Shown here one piece after another: positions 29,738-39,762 of a stretch of DNA of 61,333 bases. The position numbers and the translations under genes were made by a program. Position 1 is the stretch's first letter. Each line of letters begins with the position of its first letter. Below the pieces are notes generated by a model, which was not told the DNA's origin, made no database searches, and saw nothing but the letters and a program-made list of their open reading frames with translations. The DNA is from Asaia bogorensis. GTDB lineage: Bacteria > Pseudomonadota > Alphaproteobacteria > CACIAM-22H2. Where the stretch lies: the NCBI GenBank assembly GCA_945892765.1, contig CAMDDQ010000004.1, positions 1-61,333 of the forward strand. The letters run 5' to 3'.

Positions 29738-30694
29738 TCAAGTGCTGGGGGCCAGCCATTCCCAGACTTCCGCCGGGGGTAGGTCGGCCAACCTCTCTCG
29801 GCGAAGAACGGTGACGTCGGCGCCACGCGGCGCACACAAGGCTGGATCGGAGGCGGACGAAAAGAGGACCAGGGCGCGGCATCCGGCGGCCGCGATCAGA
29901 TGCATGGGGCCGGTGTCGTTGCCGATAGCGGCCTTGGCGCCGCGGGCCAGGTTGGCGATGTCGGCGAGGGAGGTTTCGCCAGCCAGATCCAGCCCCGTCG
30001 GACAGTTGCGGAGGATGGCTTTGATCATGGATTTTTCCGTGGCCGTGCCCAGGAGTACCGGTTGTTGCCCGGAGGCGGCCAGCGTTGCACCGAGCCCAGC
30101 AAAATGGGTCGCCGGCCATCTCTTTTCCGGGCGGTGGACCGAGCCGCCGGGAACCAACAACACATAGGGTTGGCTCAACCGAAAGCGTGAAATATCCGCC
30201 CCCACCCAGGACAGGTCGGGGGCCGACACGGTGGCGATCCCGGCCATCTGCAACTGTTCGGCCTGTCGTTCCGCCGTGTGCATGAGATCGCGGCCTGGAT
30301 TGGCGTGGGGGTGGGAACAACCCAAGGCGATGCCCGACCATTCCGGCCGCCGCCCCGGGCCGAGGAGCCGGAAATAGGCGCCGCTGCGGTCCGAGGTCTG
30401 AAGGTCATAGACGCGGTCGAAGGCACCGTCGATCAGCTTGCGCCGGAGCCGGAGCCAACCGCCGACATCCCACAAACGCGGGCGATCATCCACCCACACT
30501 GCGTCGAAATAGGGACTGGCGGCGGCGAAATCGGCGAACGCAGCGCCGGTCAGCAGAGTGACATGGGCATCGCGGTGGTGTCGGCGGATGGCGGCGAAAG
30601 GGCCCATGGCCTGAACGAAATCGCCGAGCGCGCCGAGCTTGACGACGAGGATGCGCGAAATCTCCGGTCCCGGCGCTGCCGCTGCCTGGCTCAA
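29738..30694 (-). CDS. Glycosyltransferase family 9 (ADP-heptose:LPS heptosyltransferase-like)
   Basis: [65 protein letters not shown]. Confidence 0.92.
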   Translation of the reverse strand: MSQAAAAPGPEISRILVVKLGALGDFVQAMGPFAAIRRHHRDAHVTLLTGAAFADFAAASPYFDAVWVDDRPRLWDVGGWLRLRRKLIDGAFDRVYDLQTSDRSGAYFRLLGPGRRPEWSGIALGCSHPHANPGRDLMHTAERQAEQLQMAGIATVSAPDLSWVGADISRFRLSQPYVLLVPGGSVHRPEKRWPATHFAGLGATLAASGQQPVLLGTATEKSMIKAILRNCPTGLDLAGETSLADIANLARGAKAAIGNDTGPMHLIAAAGCRALVLFSSASDPALCAPRGADVTVLRRERLADLPPAEVWEWLAPST

Positions 30695-30704
30695 TGCCGC
30701 CCGC

Positions 30705-31895
30705 TCACGCCGAGGAATCGTTCAGGAGTTCGGCGTAGACATCAAGGGTCGCCTGGCACATGGCTTCCTTTGAGAAACGCTCGTGAACATGGGCGATCGC
30801 GGTTTCCGCCAGTCGGAGGCGGCCGTCTTCGCGCAGAGACAACGCCTGATCGATCGCCTGGGCCAGGGCATCGGCGTCGCCTGGCGGCACCAGCCAACCG
30901 GTCTCGCCGGGGATCACGGTTTCGCGGGCGCCGCCATGGTCGGATGCAATCACCGGGCGGCCCATGGCCTGGGCCTCGGCGATGACACGTCCAAATGCTT
31001 CGGGATCGGTCGACGCCGAAACAACGACGGTCGCTAACAACAAGGCGGCCGGCATGTCGCGGCAATCGTCGACGATGCGGGTCGAAAAACCGATACCGAG
31101 TCGTTCGGCCGTGGCCTGCAACTCCGTCCGGTATTTGGTTCGTCCCTGGTCGGAACCAACGATAACGCAGACGACGTCCGGTCGCTTCAGCTTTGCCATC
31201 GCCTCGAGCAACACCGATTGGCCTTTCCAACGAGTGAGCCTGCCAGGCAGCATCACGACCGGGGCGCCGTCGGGAAGTCGCCAATGTACGGCAAGCTGGA
31301 TGATGCGCTCGGGTGATACGCGGTGAGCATCGAAGACGCCGAGATCGATGCCGCGGGGAATGACACGGATGCGGTCGGGATCGGCGCCATAGGCATCGAT
31401 CATGTGGGTGGCGATGAAGTTCGATATGGCGATCACACGGTCGCCGCGGGCCATCACGGAATTGTACCAGAGCTTGAACCGGGTCTCGGCGCCATAAGTG
31501 CCGTGAAACGTGGTGATGAAGGGGCGCCGGCTGCGCCGGGCGGCCAGCCATGCGCTCCAGGCCGGTGCGCGCGAGCGCGCGTGGACGATGTCGACGTTGC
31601 GTTCGGCGATCACGCGCCTAAGGCGTCCGACATTGGCGGCGATGACGATCGGGTTCTTGCTATCGACCGGCAAGGTAATGTGGGTTGCACCTGCGCGTTC
31701 GATTTCGCGAACCATCGGCCCACCCGCCGACGCGACCAGTGAGGTCCAGCCGGCGCCGGCCAGTGCCGCGGCGATATCGACCGCGCCCCGCTCGACGCCG
31801 CCGGTGACCAGGCTCGGCAGAATTTGCAATACCACGGGTGGACGCGTCGGCGGCGTCGCTAATTCCTGCTCGTTTTCTGCAATGTTACTATCCAT
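30705..31895 (-). CDS. Glycosyltransferase family 4
   Basis: LPSLVTGGVERGAVDIAAAL; VHARSRAPAWSAWLAARR; LPGRLTRWKGQSVLLEAMAKL; DPEAFGRVIAEAQAMGRPVIASDHGG. Confidence 0.93.
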   Translation of the reverse strand: MDSNIAENEQELATPPTRPPVVLQILPSLVTGGVERGAVDIAAALAGAGWTSLVASAGGPMVREIERAGATHITLPVDSKNPIVIAANVGRLRRVIAERNVDIVHARSRAPAWSAWLAARRSRRPFITTFHGTYGAETRFKLWYNSVMARGDRVIAISNFIATHMIDAYGADPDRIRVIPRGIDLGVFDAHRVSPERIIQLAVHWRLPDGAPVVMLPGRLTRWKGQSVLLEAMAKLKRPDVVCVIVGSDQGRTKYRTELQATAERLGIGFSTRIVDDCRDMPAALLLATVVVSASTDPEAFGRVIAEAQAMGRPVIASDHGGARETVIPGETGWLVPPGDADALAQAIDQALSLREDGRLRLAETAIAHVHERFSKEAMCQATLDVYAELLNDSSA

Positions 31896-31928
31896 CGTAT
31901 TTCCGATTTTCTAACACGAGCTATCATC

Positions 31929-32738
31929 GTGCAGACGACCTCCGGAGCCGGGTCCAAGACCCCGGCCGCGGCACGCGAGCCGCCGCAAATTCTATCACGC
32001 GACTTGGGTGTCTCAATCGCTTACCGGCGCATTGAAGGAGAATCGCCGGGCGTGATGTTTTTTGGCGGCTTCAGGTCCGACATGACCGGCGCCAAGGCAG
32101 TGGTGCTGGAGGCGGCTTGCCGCGCTGCGGGGCGGGCCTTTATTCGCTTCGACTATCGGGGTCACGGCGAATCCTCCGGGCGCTTCGAGGATGGCACCGT
32201 TGGCGACTGGGCCGCGGACGCGATCGCCGTTCTCGACACTCTGACGACCGGCCCGCAAATTCTCGTTGGCTCGAGCATGGGCGGCTGGATCATGCTGTTG
32301 GCGGCGCTGGCCCGCCCGGATCGTGTCCACGGCCTGGTCGGCGTGGCGTCCGCTCCGGATTTTACCGAAGACTTGGTGTGGGCCCGGCTGAACGATGACG
32401 GCAGGCGGACATTGCAACGCGAAGGCGTGTGGCGCCAGCCCTCCGCTTATGGCGACCCCCTGCCGATCACGTTGAGCTTGATCGCGGAAGGGCGCGGCCA
32501 TCTGCTGCTCCGCGGTTCCATTCCGATCACGGCCCCGGTTCGCCTGCTTCACGGCATGCGCGATCTCGAGGTTCCCTGGCAGACTTCTGGAAAACTGCTG
32601 AAAGCCGTGGAATCCGAGGATGTTCAACTGCATCTGGTCAAGGATGGCGACCATCGCCTTTCTCGACCGCAGGACCTCCAGCTGATCGAAGCTTTCGTCA
32701 CCGAACTTGCCCGGATTCCGTCGCCACTATCGCGCTGA
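31929..32738 (+). CDS. Alpha/beta hydrolase
   Basis: FFGGFRSDMTGAKA; FDYRGHGESSG; LVGSSMGGWIMLLAA nucleophile elbow; KDGDHRLSRPQDL. Confidence 0.9.
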   Translation: MQTTSGAGSKTPAAAREPPQILSRDLGVSIAYRRIEGESPGVMFFGGFRSDMTGAKAVVLEAACRAAGRAFIRFDYRGHGESSGRFEDGTVGDWAADAIAVLDTLTTGPQILVGSSMGGWIMLLAALARPDRVHGLVGVASAPDFTEDLVWARLNDDGRRTLQREGVWRQPSAYGDPLPITLSLIAEGRGHLLLRGSIPITAPVRLLHGMRDLEVPWQTSGKLLKAVESEDVQLHLVKDGDHRLSRPQDLQLIEAFVTELARIPSPLSR

Positions 32739-33585
32739 GGCCGGCGCGATAGTCGGGGTAGAGGAGGCGAACACCAAGCTCCGTCTTGATGCGCTGGTTG
32801 GCAACACGTTTGCTGTCGGCATAGAACGACTGCGCCATTTCGGTCATCGTGGCCCGGGCCCGGTCGAACGGTTCCTCCGGCGGTGGCGGCACGCCAAGCA
32901 ACGCGCAGGCGAAGGCGACCACGTCCTGGGGGGGCGCGGGATCGTCGTCGCAGACATTGTAGACGGCGCCGGGATTGGGCCGGGCCATCGACGCGCGCAG
33001 GACGGAGGTGATGTCGGCCACGTGTGTGCGTGAAAAGACCTGGCCCGGCTTGACGACCCTTCGCGCAGTTCCCGCTCGCACGGTGTCGATCGCGCTTCGC
33101 CCCGGCCCATAAATGCCAGCCAGCCGAAAAACCTGCACCGGCAGGCCGTGCCGTTGCCCCAGATCGAGCCATGCCTTTTCCGCCGCGACACGGCGGCGGT
33201 TGCGCGGCCCGGTCGGGCGGAGTTCGGCATTTTCGTCGACCCAGTCGCCGTCTCGATCGCCATAGACGCCGGTCGTGGACAGGTATCCGACCCAGCGAAG
33301 GTCCGGTATGGCCGCGATCGACGCGGCGTGTTCATCGAGCACCGGATCGCCCAATTCGTCGGGTGGGATGGAGATGAGCAAGTAATTCGCGGTCTCAAGC
33401 GCAGATGGAGAAACCTGCCGGCCCCTTCCGAAGCAAAGCGATGTCATGCCCTTGGTCGAAGGGGGGGCCGGCTCCCCATCGCGGCAACGATGAGTGCCGG
33501 CGATTCCCCAGCCCTCGGCGGCGAGAATTGCGCCGAGATGGGCGGCCGTGTAGCCGAGGCCGAAACAAAATAGGCAGGGAATCAT
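32698..33585 (-). CDS. NAD-dependent epimerase/dehydratase-like SDR family protein
   Basis: FCFGLGYTAAHLGAILAAEGWGIAGTHR; YLSTTGVYGDRDGDWVDE; RLAGIYGPGRSAID. Confidence 0.87.
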   Translation of the reverse strand: MIPCLFCFGLGYTAAHLGAILAAEGWGIAGTHRCRDGEPAPPSTKGMTSLCFGRGRQVSPSALETANYLLISIPPDELGDPVLDEHAASIAAIPDLRWVGYLSTTGVYGDRDGDWVDENAELRPTGPRNRRRVAAEKAWLDLGQRHGLPVQVFRLAGIYGPGRSAIDTVRAGTARRVVKPGQVFSRTHVADITSVLRASMARPNPGAVYNVCDDDPAPPQDVVAFACALLGVPPPPEEPFDRARATMTEMAQSFYADSKRVANQRIKTELGVRLLYPDYRAGLSAIVATESGQVR

Positions 33586-33792
33586 GGCTTTCTGATGGAT
33601 CCGGCTGGAGGAGGCGGGACTGTAGCGAGTGCCGCGGCCGGCCGGCAATGCGCCCGTTCTTCTCGACCCGGCAGTTCTTGCCCCGATGCCGGAAATTCGT
33701 GGAGGACGGAAACCTAACCGGTTGATTTTGCTAAATGAAAATATGGCACCGGTCTTGCTACCTCATTGGCAACGATCTGGTAGAAGCCAACG

Positions 33793-34784
33793 ATGACCGA
33801 AGCCATTCTTCCTTTGTCGCCGCTCTCGCCGGCAGGCACCAATCCATCGGCACCGCAAGCGGCCGCGCCAAGTAAGTTTTCCTTTGGCGACCTGCTGTCG
33901 GTGCTGAACCCCCTGCAGCATATCCCGGTCGTGGGCACGTTTATCGCGCCATCACCGGCGATGTCATTCATCCGGCAGCGCGCGTCCTTGGCGGGGCGTT
34001 GTTCGGTGGCCCCATTGGGCTGGTAACCTCCATCGCCAACGCGATGTACGAACAGATAACCGGAAGGGATTTCGGCGACCAGGCGCTGGCCCTGCTGTCC
34101 CCTGACGACGCCGCGCCGCTTCCGGCCGTTTCCAGCATCGCCGCCGGCACCGCCGAGAGTGCGAAACCGGCGCCGGCGGGACAGCTGGCAAGCGCCTCAG
34201 CGGAGGAACTTTCGTCGGATCGTCCTAACGCAATTCGTTGGTTAACAGAGCGCCAACCAGCGCAGCCGGCGCCAGCGGAACTTGCTTCGGCGGCTCCGTC
34301 GTCGACGGGAAAGATCGACTGGTCCTTGGGGCGCCAGGTTGCCAAGCTAGATATCGCGCCGGACATCGTCCCAACCACGTTAAATCCCATCGCCGCCGCC
34401 AGCCGACCGTCGACGGCCACGGTGCCGCTGAAACACGGAATGGATCCGGCTACGGTCGCGACTCAAGCGCAGCTCCAGGTGGGGAACATGCGCGGAACGT
34501 CCGGAGCGGCGCCTCCGGCGTCGCGTGGCGTGCCATTGGCCTATCAACCCAAGCCGAACCTAGTTGCGGCCGCGCGTTTCGCGCCGCCTGTTCCCATGCC
34601 GCCGGCGGAAATCAAACCGACGATATTAACGCCGGGGAATGGCCCGGTGGCGGTCGCCGCGCCGATCGCGCCGGCCGCGCCGGCGCCCGGTCCATGGTTC
34701 GTCGATGCCATGGCCAAGGGCCTGGAGCGTTATGGCGACGCCTCTCGGCCGCCGACGGGAGCCAAGGTCGACCTGGTCCGCTAA
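33793..34784 (+). pseudogene. Conserved hypothetical protein ('FGDLLSVLNPLQHIPVVG' family), apparent 1-nt frameshift
   Basis: ORFs 33793..34026 and 33999..34784 join as ..NPLQHIPVVGTF-YRAITGDVIHPAARVLGGALFGGPIGLVTSIANAMYEQITGRDFGDQALALL.. if one T is added at 33940-33942. Confidence 0.65.
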
Positions 34785-34843
34785 GCCAAGACCCTGCGCT
34801 GGCGCCCTTGCCATCGGGCGGGGCCAAGTGCTTTTGTGGCCGC

Positions 34844-35371
34844 GTGTCCAAGACCGATGGCCAAGCCGACATCGTCGTATCGCGGAGCGGATTGCTGACC
34901 TGGCGTGGTCGCGACTATCGCTGCGCCATCGGACGATCCGGCATCAGCAACGACAAACATGAGGGGGATGGGGCAAGCCCGGCCGGCCGGTTTGCGTTGC
35001 GCCATGTGTATTTCCGCGCGGATCGGTTGGAGCCGCCGGTGACACGTTTGCCGGTCGTGGCGCTCAGACCAAATGATGGCTGGTGCGACGATCCCGGCGA
35101 TCCTGCCTACAACCGCCCGGTGCTGCTACCCTATGCGGCCCGGGGCGAGACTCTTTGGCGGGAGGATCACGTTTATGATGTGATCGCCGTGCTGGGGCAC
35201 AATGACGATCCGCCGGCTCCGGGAAAAGGGAGCGCGATATTCCTGCATATAGCACGCGACTCGTTTGCGCCAACGGAGGGCTGTGTTGCCTTGGTCCTCG
35301 GCGATTTGCTCACGGTCTTGCGCGATTGCGATCCGTCGACGTTTCTCCAAATCGCGGACGACTCCGCCTAA
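34844..35371 (+). CDS. L,D-transpeptidase (YkuD) family protein
   Basis: SGLLTWRGRDYRCAIGRSGISNDKHEGDGASPAGRFALRHVYFRADR; HIARDSFAPTEGCVAL catalytic Cys motif; probable GTG start. Confidence 0.8.
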   Translation: MSKTDGQADIVVSRSGLLTWRGRDYRCAIGRSGISNDKHEGDGASPAGRFALRHVYFRADRLEPPVTRLPVVALRPNDGWCDDPGDPAYNRPVLLPYAARGETLWREDHVYDVIAVLGHNDDPPAPGKGSAIFLHIARDSFAPTEGCVALVLGDLLTVLRDCDPSTFLQIADDSA

Positions 35372-36087
35372 TCCACCGCCGCAGGGGGGCGCGATCCGAA
35401 GATCGCGGTGCCAAGCCGGACATGTGTGGCGCCAAAGGCGATGGCAACCTCGAAATCGGCGCTCATCCCCATGCTCAATGTCGCGATGCCGTTGCGACGG
35501 GCGATCTGCGAAAGAAGAGCAAAATGCAGGGACGGCTCATCGGCAACCGGCGGGATGCACATCAGCCCGTCGACCCGCAGACCGTGAACCTCGCGGCATT
35601 GGCGGATAAAGCCGTCGGCCTCCGTGGGCGCGATTCCCGCCTTTTGCGGCTCCTCGCCGGTGTTGACCTGCACGAAACAGGCGGGCTGCCGGACGACGCC
35701 GTCTTGCCCTGAACGTCGAATTTCCGCCGCGATGGCGGCGGCGAGTTTTGGACGGTCGACGGTCTCGATGACGTCGAACAGGCCGACGGCCTCGCGCACC
35801 TTGTTGGTCTGCAGCGGGCCGATCAGGTGCAGGGCGAGGTCAGGTTGCGCCGCTTTCAACGTCGGGTATTTCGCCAACGCCTCCTGCACGCGGTTTTCTC
35901 CGAAAACCCGCTGGCCGGCGGCAAGGGCTTCGCGGATCGCGGCTTCGGGATGGGTTTTGGTCACGGCAACCAGGGTGATGCTGCCGGGCGGCCGATCGTT
36001 GGTGCTTTCGGCCGCGGCGATCCGGGCGCGTATCTGTTCGAGCGCGATTGCTACATCGGTACGGGTTTGCGCTTCGGCCGTGGTCAT
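35368..36087 (-). CDS. YggS/PLPBP family pyridoxal phosphate-binding protein (start uncertain)
   Basis: ITLVAVTKTHPEAAIREALAAGQRVFGENRVQEALAKYP; LIGPLQTNKVREAV; GLMCIPP; LSMGMSADFEVAIAFGATHVRLGTAIFG. Upstream ATGs extend the ORF to 36147. Confidence 0.92.
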   Translation of the reverse strand: MTTAEAQTRTDVAIALEQIRARIAAAESTNDRPPGSITLVAVTKTHPEAAIREALAAGQRVFGENRVQEALAKYPTLKAAQPDLALHLIGPLQTNKVREAVGLFDVIETVDRPKLAAAIAAEIRRSGQDGVVRQPACFVQVNTGEEPQKAGIAPTEADGFIRQCREVHGLRVDGLMCIPPVADEPSLHFALLSQIARRNGIATLSMGMSADFEVAIAFGATHVRLGTAIFGSRPPAAVD

Positions 36088-36109
36088 GGCAGGGTCGCGC
36101 CGTAGAGCC

Positions 36110-36841
36110 ATGGATATCGACATCCTGCGCGCCCGCGTGGCCGCCATCCCATTTTGGTATCACCGCATCGACCTGCCCGGCGGGGTAACGACGCCCGGCT
36201 GGGCGCCGATGGACGCCGATTCCTATCGGATTCCGAGTGATCTATCCGGGAAGCGGGTTCTGGACGTTGGGGCATGGGATGGCTATTGGACCTTCGCCGC
36301 GCTGGCGCGCGGTGCGCAGGAAGTCGTGGCGATCGACGATTTTTCGGATCATCTCGGGGGAGCCGGCGCGGCTCGCTTGGCTTGGGAGACGTTCGATCTG
36401 TGCCGCGACGCGTTGGGGCTGAATGGGGATCGCTGCCAACGCCGGGAAATTTCGGTCTATGACGTTTCGGAAGCGGCGCTCGGACGTTTCGACATCGTGT
36501 TCTGCTTTGGCACGCCCTACCATCTGCGCCACCCGTTGCTCGCGCTCGACCGTCTGGCCGCCTTGTGTAACGAAGCGATTTTCGTCGAATCGGCTGTTCT
36601 CGACGACTATAGCCCCTATTGGGGTGGGCTTGGACACGGTTATCCGGGTCGTCAGATGGTGATGGAGTTTTATCCGGACGACCGTTATGGCGGCAATGCC
36701 ACCAATTGGTGAGTGCCGACGCTGGAATGTCTGTCGGCGATGACCCGAGCCGCGGGCTTCGCCAAGACGGAGGCCTGGAAACTGGTGGAAAAGCCACAGG
36801 AGCTTGCGCGCTGCCGCGGCTTCGTGCGCGGCGAAAAATAG
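36110..36841 (+). pseudogene. SAM-dependent methyltransferase (CmoB/DUF1698-like) with in-frame TGA at 36710-36712
   Basis: MDIDILRARVAAIPFWYHRIDLPGGVTTPGW; VLDVGAWDGYWTFAALARGA; frame continues after TGA as VPTLECLSAMTRAAGFAKTEAWKLVEKPQELARCRGFVRGEK*. Confidence 0.75.
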
Positions 36842-36852
36842 GATCGCTAAGA

Positions 36853-38403
36853 TCAGACCGGATCGAGCAGTTCGACGTCGATGGACGTGCGGTTGTGCTC
36901 GATCAGGAGCCTTAGCGTCTCGCCCTTGGCGATGGGTCGCGGCGCCTGAAAATTGTGGATGACGTGGAGCCAGCCCGAGGGCGTGTCGTGCAGGCCGGGG
37001 CGGTTTTCGAAAATCGTTTCGTCATCCAGGTAAAGTTTGATCCATTGCGCGACGCCGATGGCGACACCGTTTTCGGTCGCTTCCAGTACGATCTCACTTT
37101 TCCCGGCATCGATATAGGCATCGCCCGGAAAGTCGAAACGCAAAACCTCGCGGTCCGCCGATAACAACCGATACGGATAAAGATCGAGGTTCAGCGCGGA
37201 TTTGAGCGGCGAGAAACGATTGAATTCACTCAGATCGAAGCCGAGGGCTTCGCCGACGAACATTTGTTGGCCTACGGCCTCGCTGCCGAGCAGCGCGATG
37301 ACGGCCGATGCCGCGGCCGGAATAACGCGACCGCCGGGCACAAGAAGATGTTGCCGGGCGTGATCCATCGTCGAAAGGATATGCTCGCCGAGCAACATGG
37401 AATCGAAGGTTTCGGTGACGATGACGTCGGCACGGCTGGGCAGATCCTTGCCGACGATCAAATCGTTGGATCGTTTGCGGATGATCGTGACGCGATCGCC
37501 AAGGCCGTTGCGTGCCATGACGTCCCCGGCGGCGGCTGCGATTGGCGCAACCATTTCGCAGCTATAGACCTTGGCGAAGGCCTCGCGCCCGGCGCACATC
37601 GACAACAGGCCCGCGCCGGTGCCGATATCGAGCACGATGGCATCGCTGCGCGCGGCTCGCGCGATGGCCTGACGATAGGCGGCATTGCGTGGCGTATCAT
37701 TCATCATGGGGAAATGCCAGCGCGGCACTTCCTTGCCGCGCACCGCCCGCAGGCCACGCCGGGCGGCGACGTTTCCGGGCTCTTCCACGACCAGCGTTTC
37801 AAACAACCGCTCGGCGTCTGGCAGACGGACGAGCGTGTGATACACCTGCGCGAGGCGTAGCCGGATGTCCCGGTCGTCGGGCCGCAACGCCGTGGCCTTT
37901 TCGAGCGCGGCGGCGGCATCGTCCATCTTGCCGAAATCGATCAGCGTATTGGCGAGGTTGAACCACGCTCCGACATGATCCGGCTTGGCGGCGACGGCCT
38001 TGCGGAGTTCGACCGCCGCCTCGCGCACGCGGCCGCCGCGGCGGAGCAACGCACCCAGGTTGTTAAGGAGCGCGGCATTGCCGGGGGCGTGCGAAAGGCC
38101 CTCGCGATAGGCCGTCTCGGCCTCGATCACCTTGCCTTGGGCCGCCAGGGTATTGCCAAGGTGCCGCCAGGGATCGGGGTGGCTCGGCACCCGATCGCAG
38201 GCCGCTCGGAGGAATGCGATCGCCGCGCCGCCGCGCCCTAGCCGACTGGCGAGGAGCCCGGCGAAAATCCAGGTTTCGACCAAACGGGGATAATCGCGCC
38301 GTAACTGGTCGTCGATGGCCGAAGCAATATCCAGCCTGCCGTCGGCGAGTGCAGATTGGCCTTCGGCGAGCAATGTCTGTGGGGCATTCAGATCAGCCGA
38401 CAT
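36853..38403 (-). CDS. TPR-repeat protein fused to a PRMT-like methyltransferase domain
   Basis: N-terminal TPRs (AETAYREGLSHAPGNAALLNNLGALLRRGGR); C-terminal VLDIGTGAGLLSMCAGREAFAKVYSCEM; VTETFDSMLLGEHILSTMDHARQHLLVPGGRVIPAAAS. Confidence 0.85.
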   Translation of the reverse strand: MSADLNAPQTLLAEGQSALADGRLDIASAIDDQLRRDYPRLVETWIFAGLLASRLGRGGAAIAFLRAACDRVPSHPDPWRHLGNTLAAQGKVIEAETAYREGLSHAPGNAALLNNLGALLRRGGRVREAAVELRKAVAAKPDHVGAWFNLANTLIDFGKMDDAAAALEKATALRPDDRDIRLRLAQVYHTLVRLPDAERLFETLVVEEPGNVAARRGLRAVRGKEVPRWHFPMMNDTPRNAAYRQAIARAARSDAIVLDIGTGAGLLSMCAGREAFAKVYSCEMVAPIAAAAGDVMARNGLGDRVTIIRKRSNDLIVGKDLPSRADVIVTETFDSMLLGEHILSTMDHARQHLLVPGGRVIPAAASAVIALLGSEAVGQQMFVGEALGFDLSEFNRFSPLKSALNLDLYPYRLLSADREVLRFDFPGDAYIDAGKSEIVLEATENGVAIGVAQWIKLYLDDETIFENRPGLHDTPSGWLHVIHNFQAPRPIAKGETLRLLIEHNRTSIDVELLDPV

Positions 38404-38462
38404 GTCGCCGCCTCGCCTTCAGTAAAAAAGGGCGTGGCATCTTAGCGTGGTTTCCGTGGGAC

Positions 38463-38495
38463 AAAAAAAGAGAGAGCGGCCGAAGCCGCTCTCTC
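38463..38495 (-). terminator. Rho-independent terminator of porin gene
   Basis: Perfect 11-bp arms GAGAGAGCGGC-cgaa-GCCGCTCTCTC; minus strand followed by T7. Confidence 0.9.
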
Positions 38496-38517
38496 GCTAC
38501 AGATTATGGAAGGTGGT

Positions 38518-39762
38518 TTAGAACGCCAGCCGGATGCCGGTGACCAAACCATACGCCGAACCGCCGTAGCCGGTCGTCGCACCCGAGGGGCCGGGATTGC
38601 CGGGCGACTCATCGTTGAAGTCGTACTTGAAGAGCGACGTTGACCAACGAACGCCCGGTCCGATCGTCCATTCGTTGCCGAACACGAAATATTCACCCTC
38701 GTCGTCGCCGAGGCCAATCGTGTTGTCCTGCTCGCCGCGCAAATGAACGAGGCTGACGCGGCCCGGATAGCCGAGGTTGTAGGTATACGCCAAGCCCACA
38801 TCCCAGGCCGTGCCGTCGATGTTGGTCGTGGTGTTGGAAACGCACGTTGCACCCGCGGTGGCGGCGGTGGTGCCGACGCAACCTGCGTTGTTACGGCCAT
38901 CATTGGTGCCGCCCCATGAAGCGCCGAGGGTGAAGTTACCGTAGGTGAGGTTGGCGCCGATCGTCCAGGCTTGCGCTTTCGGGATTTGGGTCTGGTCGGT
39001 GTCCCACTGCATCCAGCCGCCGCCGAGGGTGAAGGCGACCTGATCGAATGTCTCGGTGTAGTTGAGGCCGAGGGAAACGCCGCGGTTGTATTTGCCGGAC
39101 TTCTGCTCGATGCCCGCGTTGTCGGAGCCGTTGCCGTTGACCGCCGAAGACGGGGTATAGCTGACGCCGAGCTGCAGACCGCTGGAGGCGGTGTTACCGA
39201 ACAGACGCGGCGTGAAATAATTGATCTTCTCGGCGTCGGACTGGAACAGATCGGGCGAGGTCGTGTTGATGGTGCCGTCCGTGCTCGAACCGGTGCGGTT
39301 GGCGCCGCTCTTGGTCTGGCCTTGCGTGGCGCCGAAACCGGCGTTGACGGGACGAATGCCCATCTTTTGCTTCACGTCGTCGGTGGTGCCCAACTGAACG
39401 GTACCGAAACCGCTTTCGATGCTGAGGAAGTTTTCATCGATGTTGTTGGTGCTGTTGGGCAGCGTCGTCGCGCCGGTCTGGTTGTTGCCTTCCAGCTCGA
39501 TGCGGATCGTGAACTTCAACCCATTGTCCAGCGTGGTGGACCCGCTGAAGTAGATTTCCGAGTCCATGTCGAAGTCGACCTTCTGCACGTTGCCCGCGCG
39601 ATCGTCGACATCGAAGAGGTAAAAACGTTGATCGTGGTAGCCGCCAAGCGACAGCTTGATTGGCTCGACCTTAGCCGGTTGTGCTTGGGCGAAGGCAGAC
39701 CCCGTCAATGCAAGAAAGCCTGCGGCGACCAGCGCCGTCGTGCCCAGAAGTTGCTTCTTCAT
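38518..39762 (-). CDS. Porin (outer membrane beta-barrel)
   Basis: Signal peptide MKKQLLGTTALVAAGFLALTGSAFAQ, alternating amphipathic strands, C-terminal ...GLVTGIRLAF. Confidence 0.93.
   Translation of the reverse strand: MKKQLLGTTALVAAGFLALTGSAFAQAQPAKVEPIKLSLGGYHDQRFYLFDVDDRAGNVQKVDFDMDSEIYFSGSTTLDNGLKFTIRIELEGNNQTGATTLPNSTNNIDENFLSIESGFGTVQLGTTDDVKQKMGIRPVNAGFGATQGQTKSGANRTGSSTDGTINTTSPDLFQSDAEKINYFTPRLFGNTASSGLQLGVSYTPSSAVNGNGSDNAGIEQKSGKYNRGVSLGLNYTETFDQVAFTLGGGWMQWDTDQTQIPKAQAWTIGANLTYGNFTLGASWGGTNDGRNNAGCVGTTAATAGATCVSNTTTNIDGTAWDVGLAYTYNLGYPGRVSLVHLRGEQDNTIGLGDDEGEYFVFGNEWTIGPGVRWSTSLFKYDFNDESPGNPGPSGATTGYGGSAYGLVTGIRLAF

Noticed and set aside
36710-36712. TGA as selenocysteine or as a genome-wide Trp codon
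   Set aside because: No SECIS-like hairpin was recognised next to it, the expected residue is Trp not Cys, and TGA is the normal stop of other genes here (e.g. argH, lysA, sdhC).
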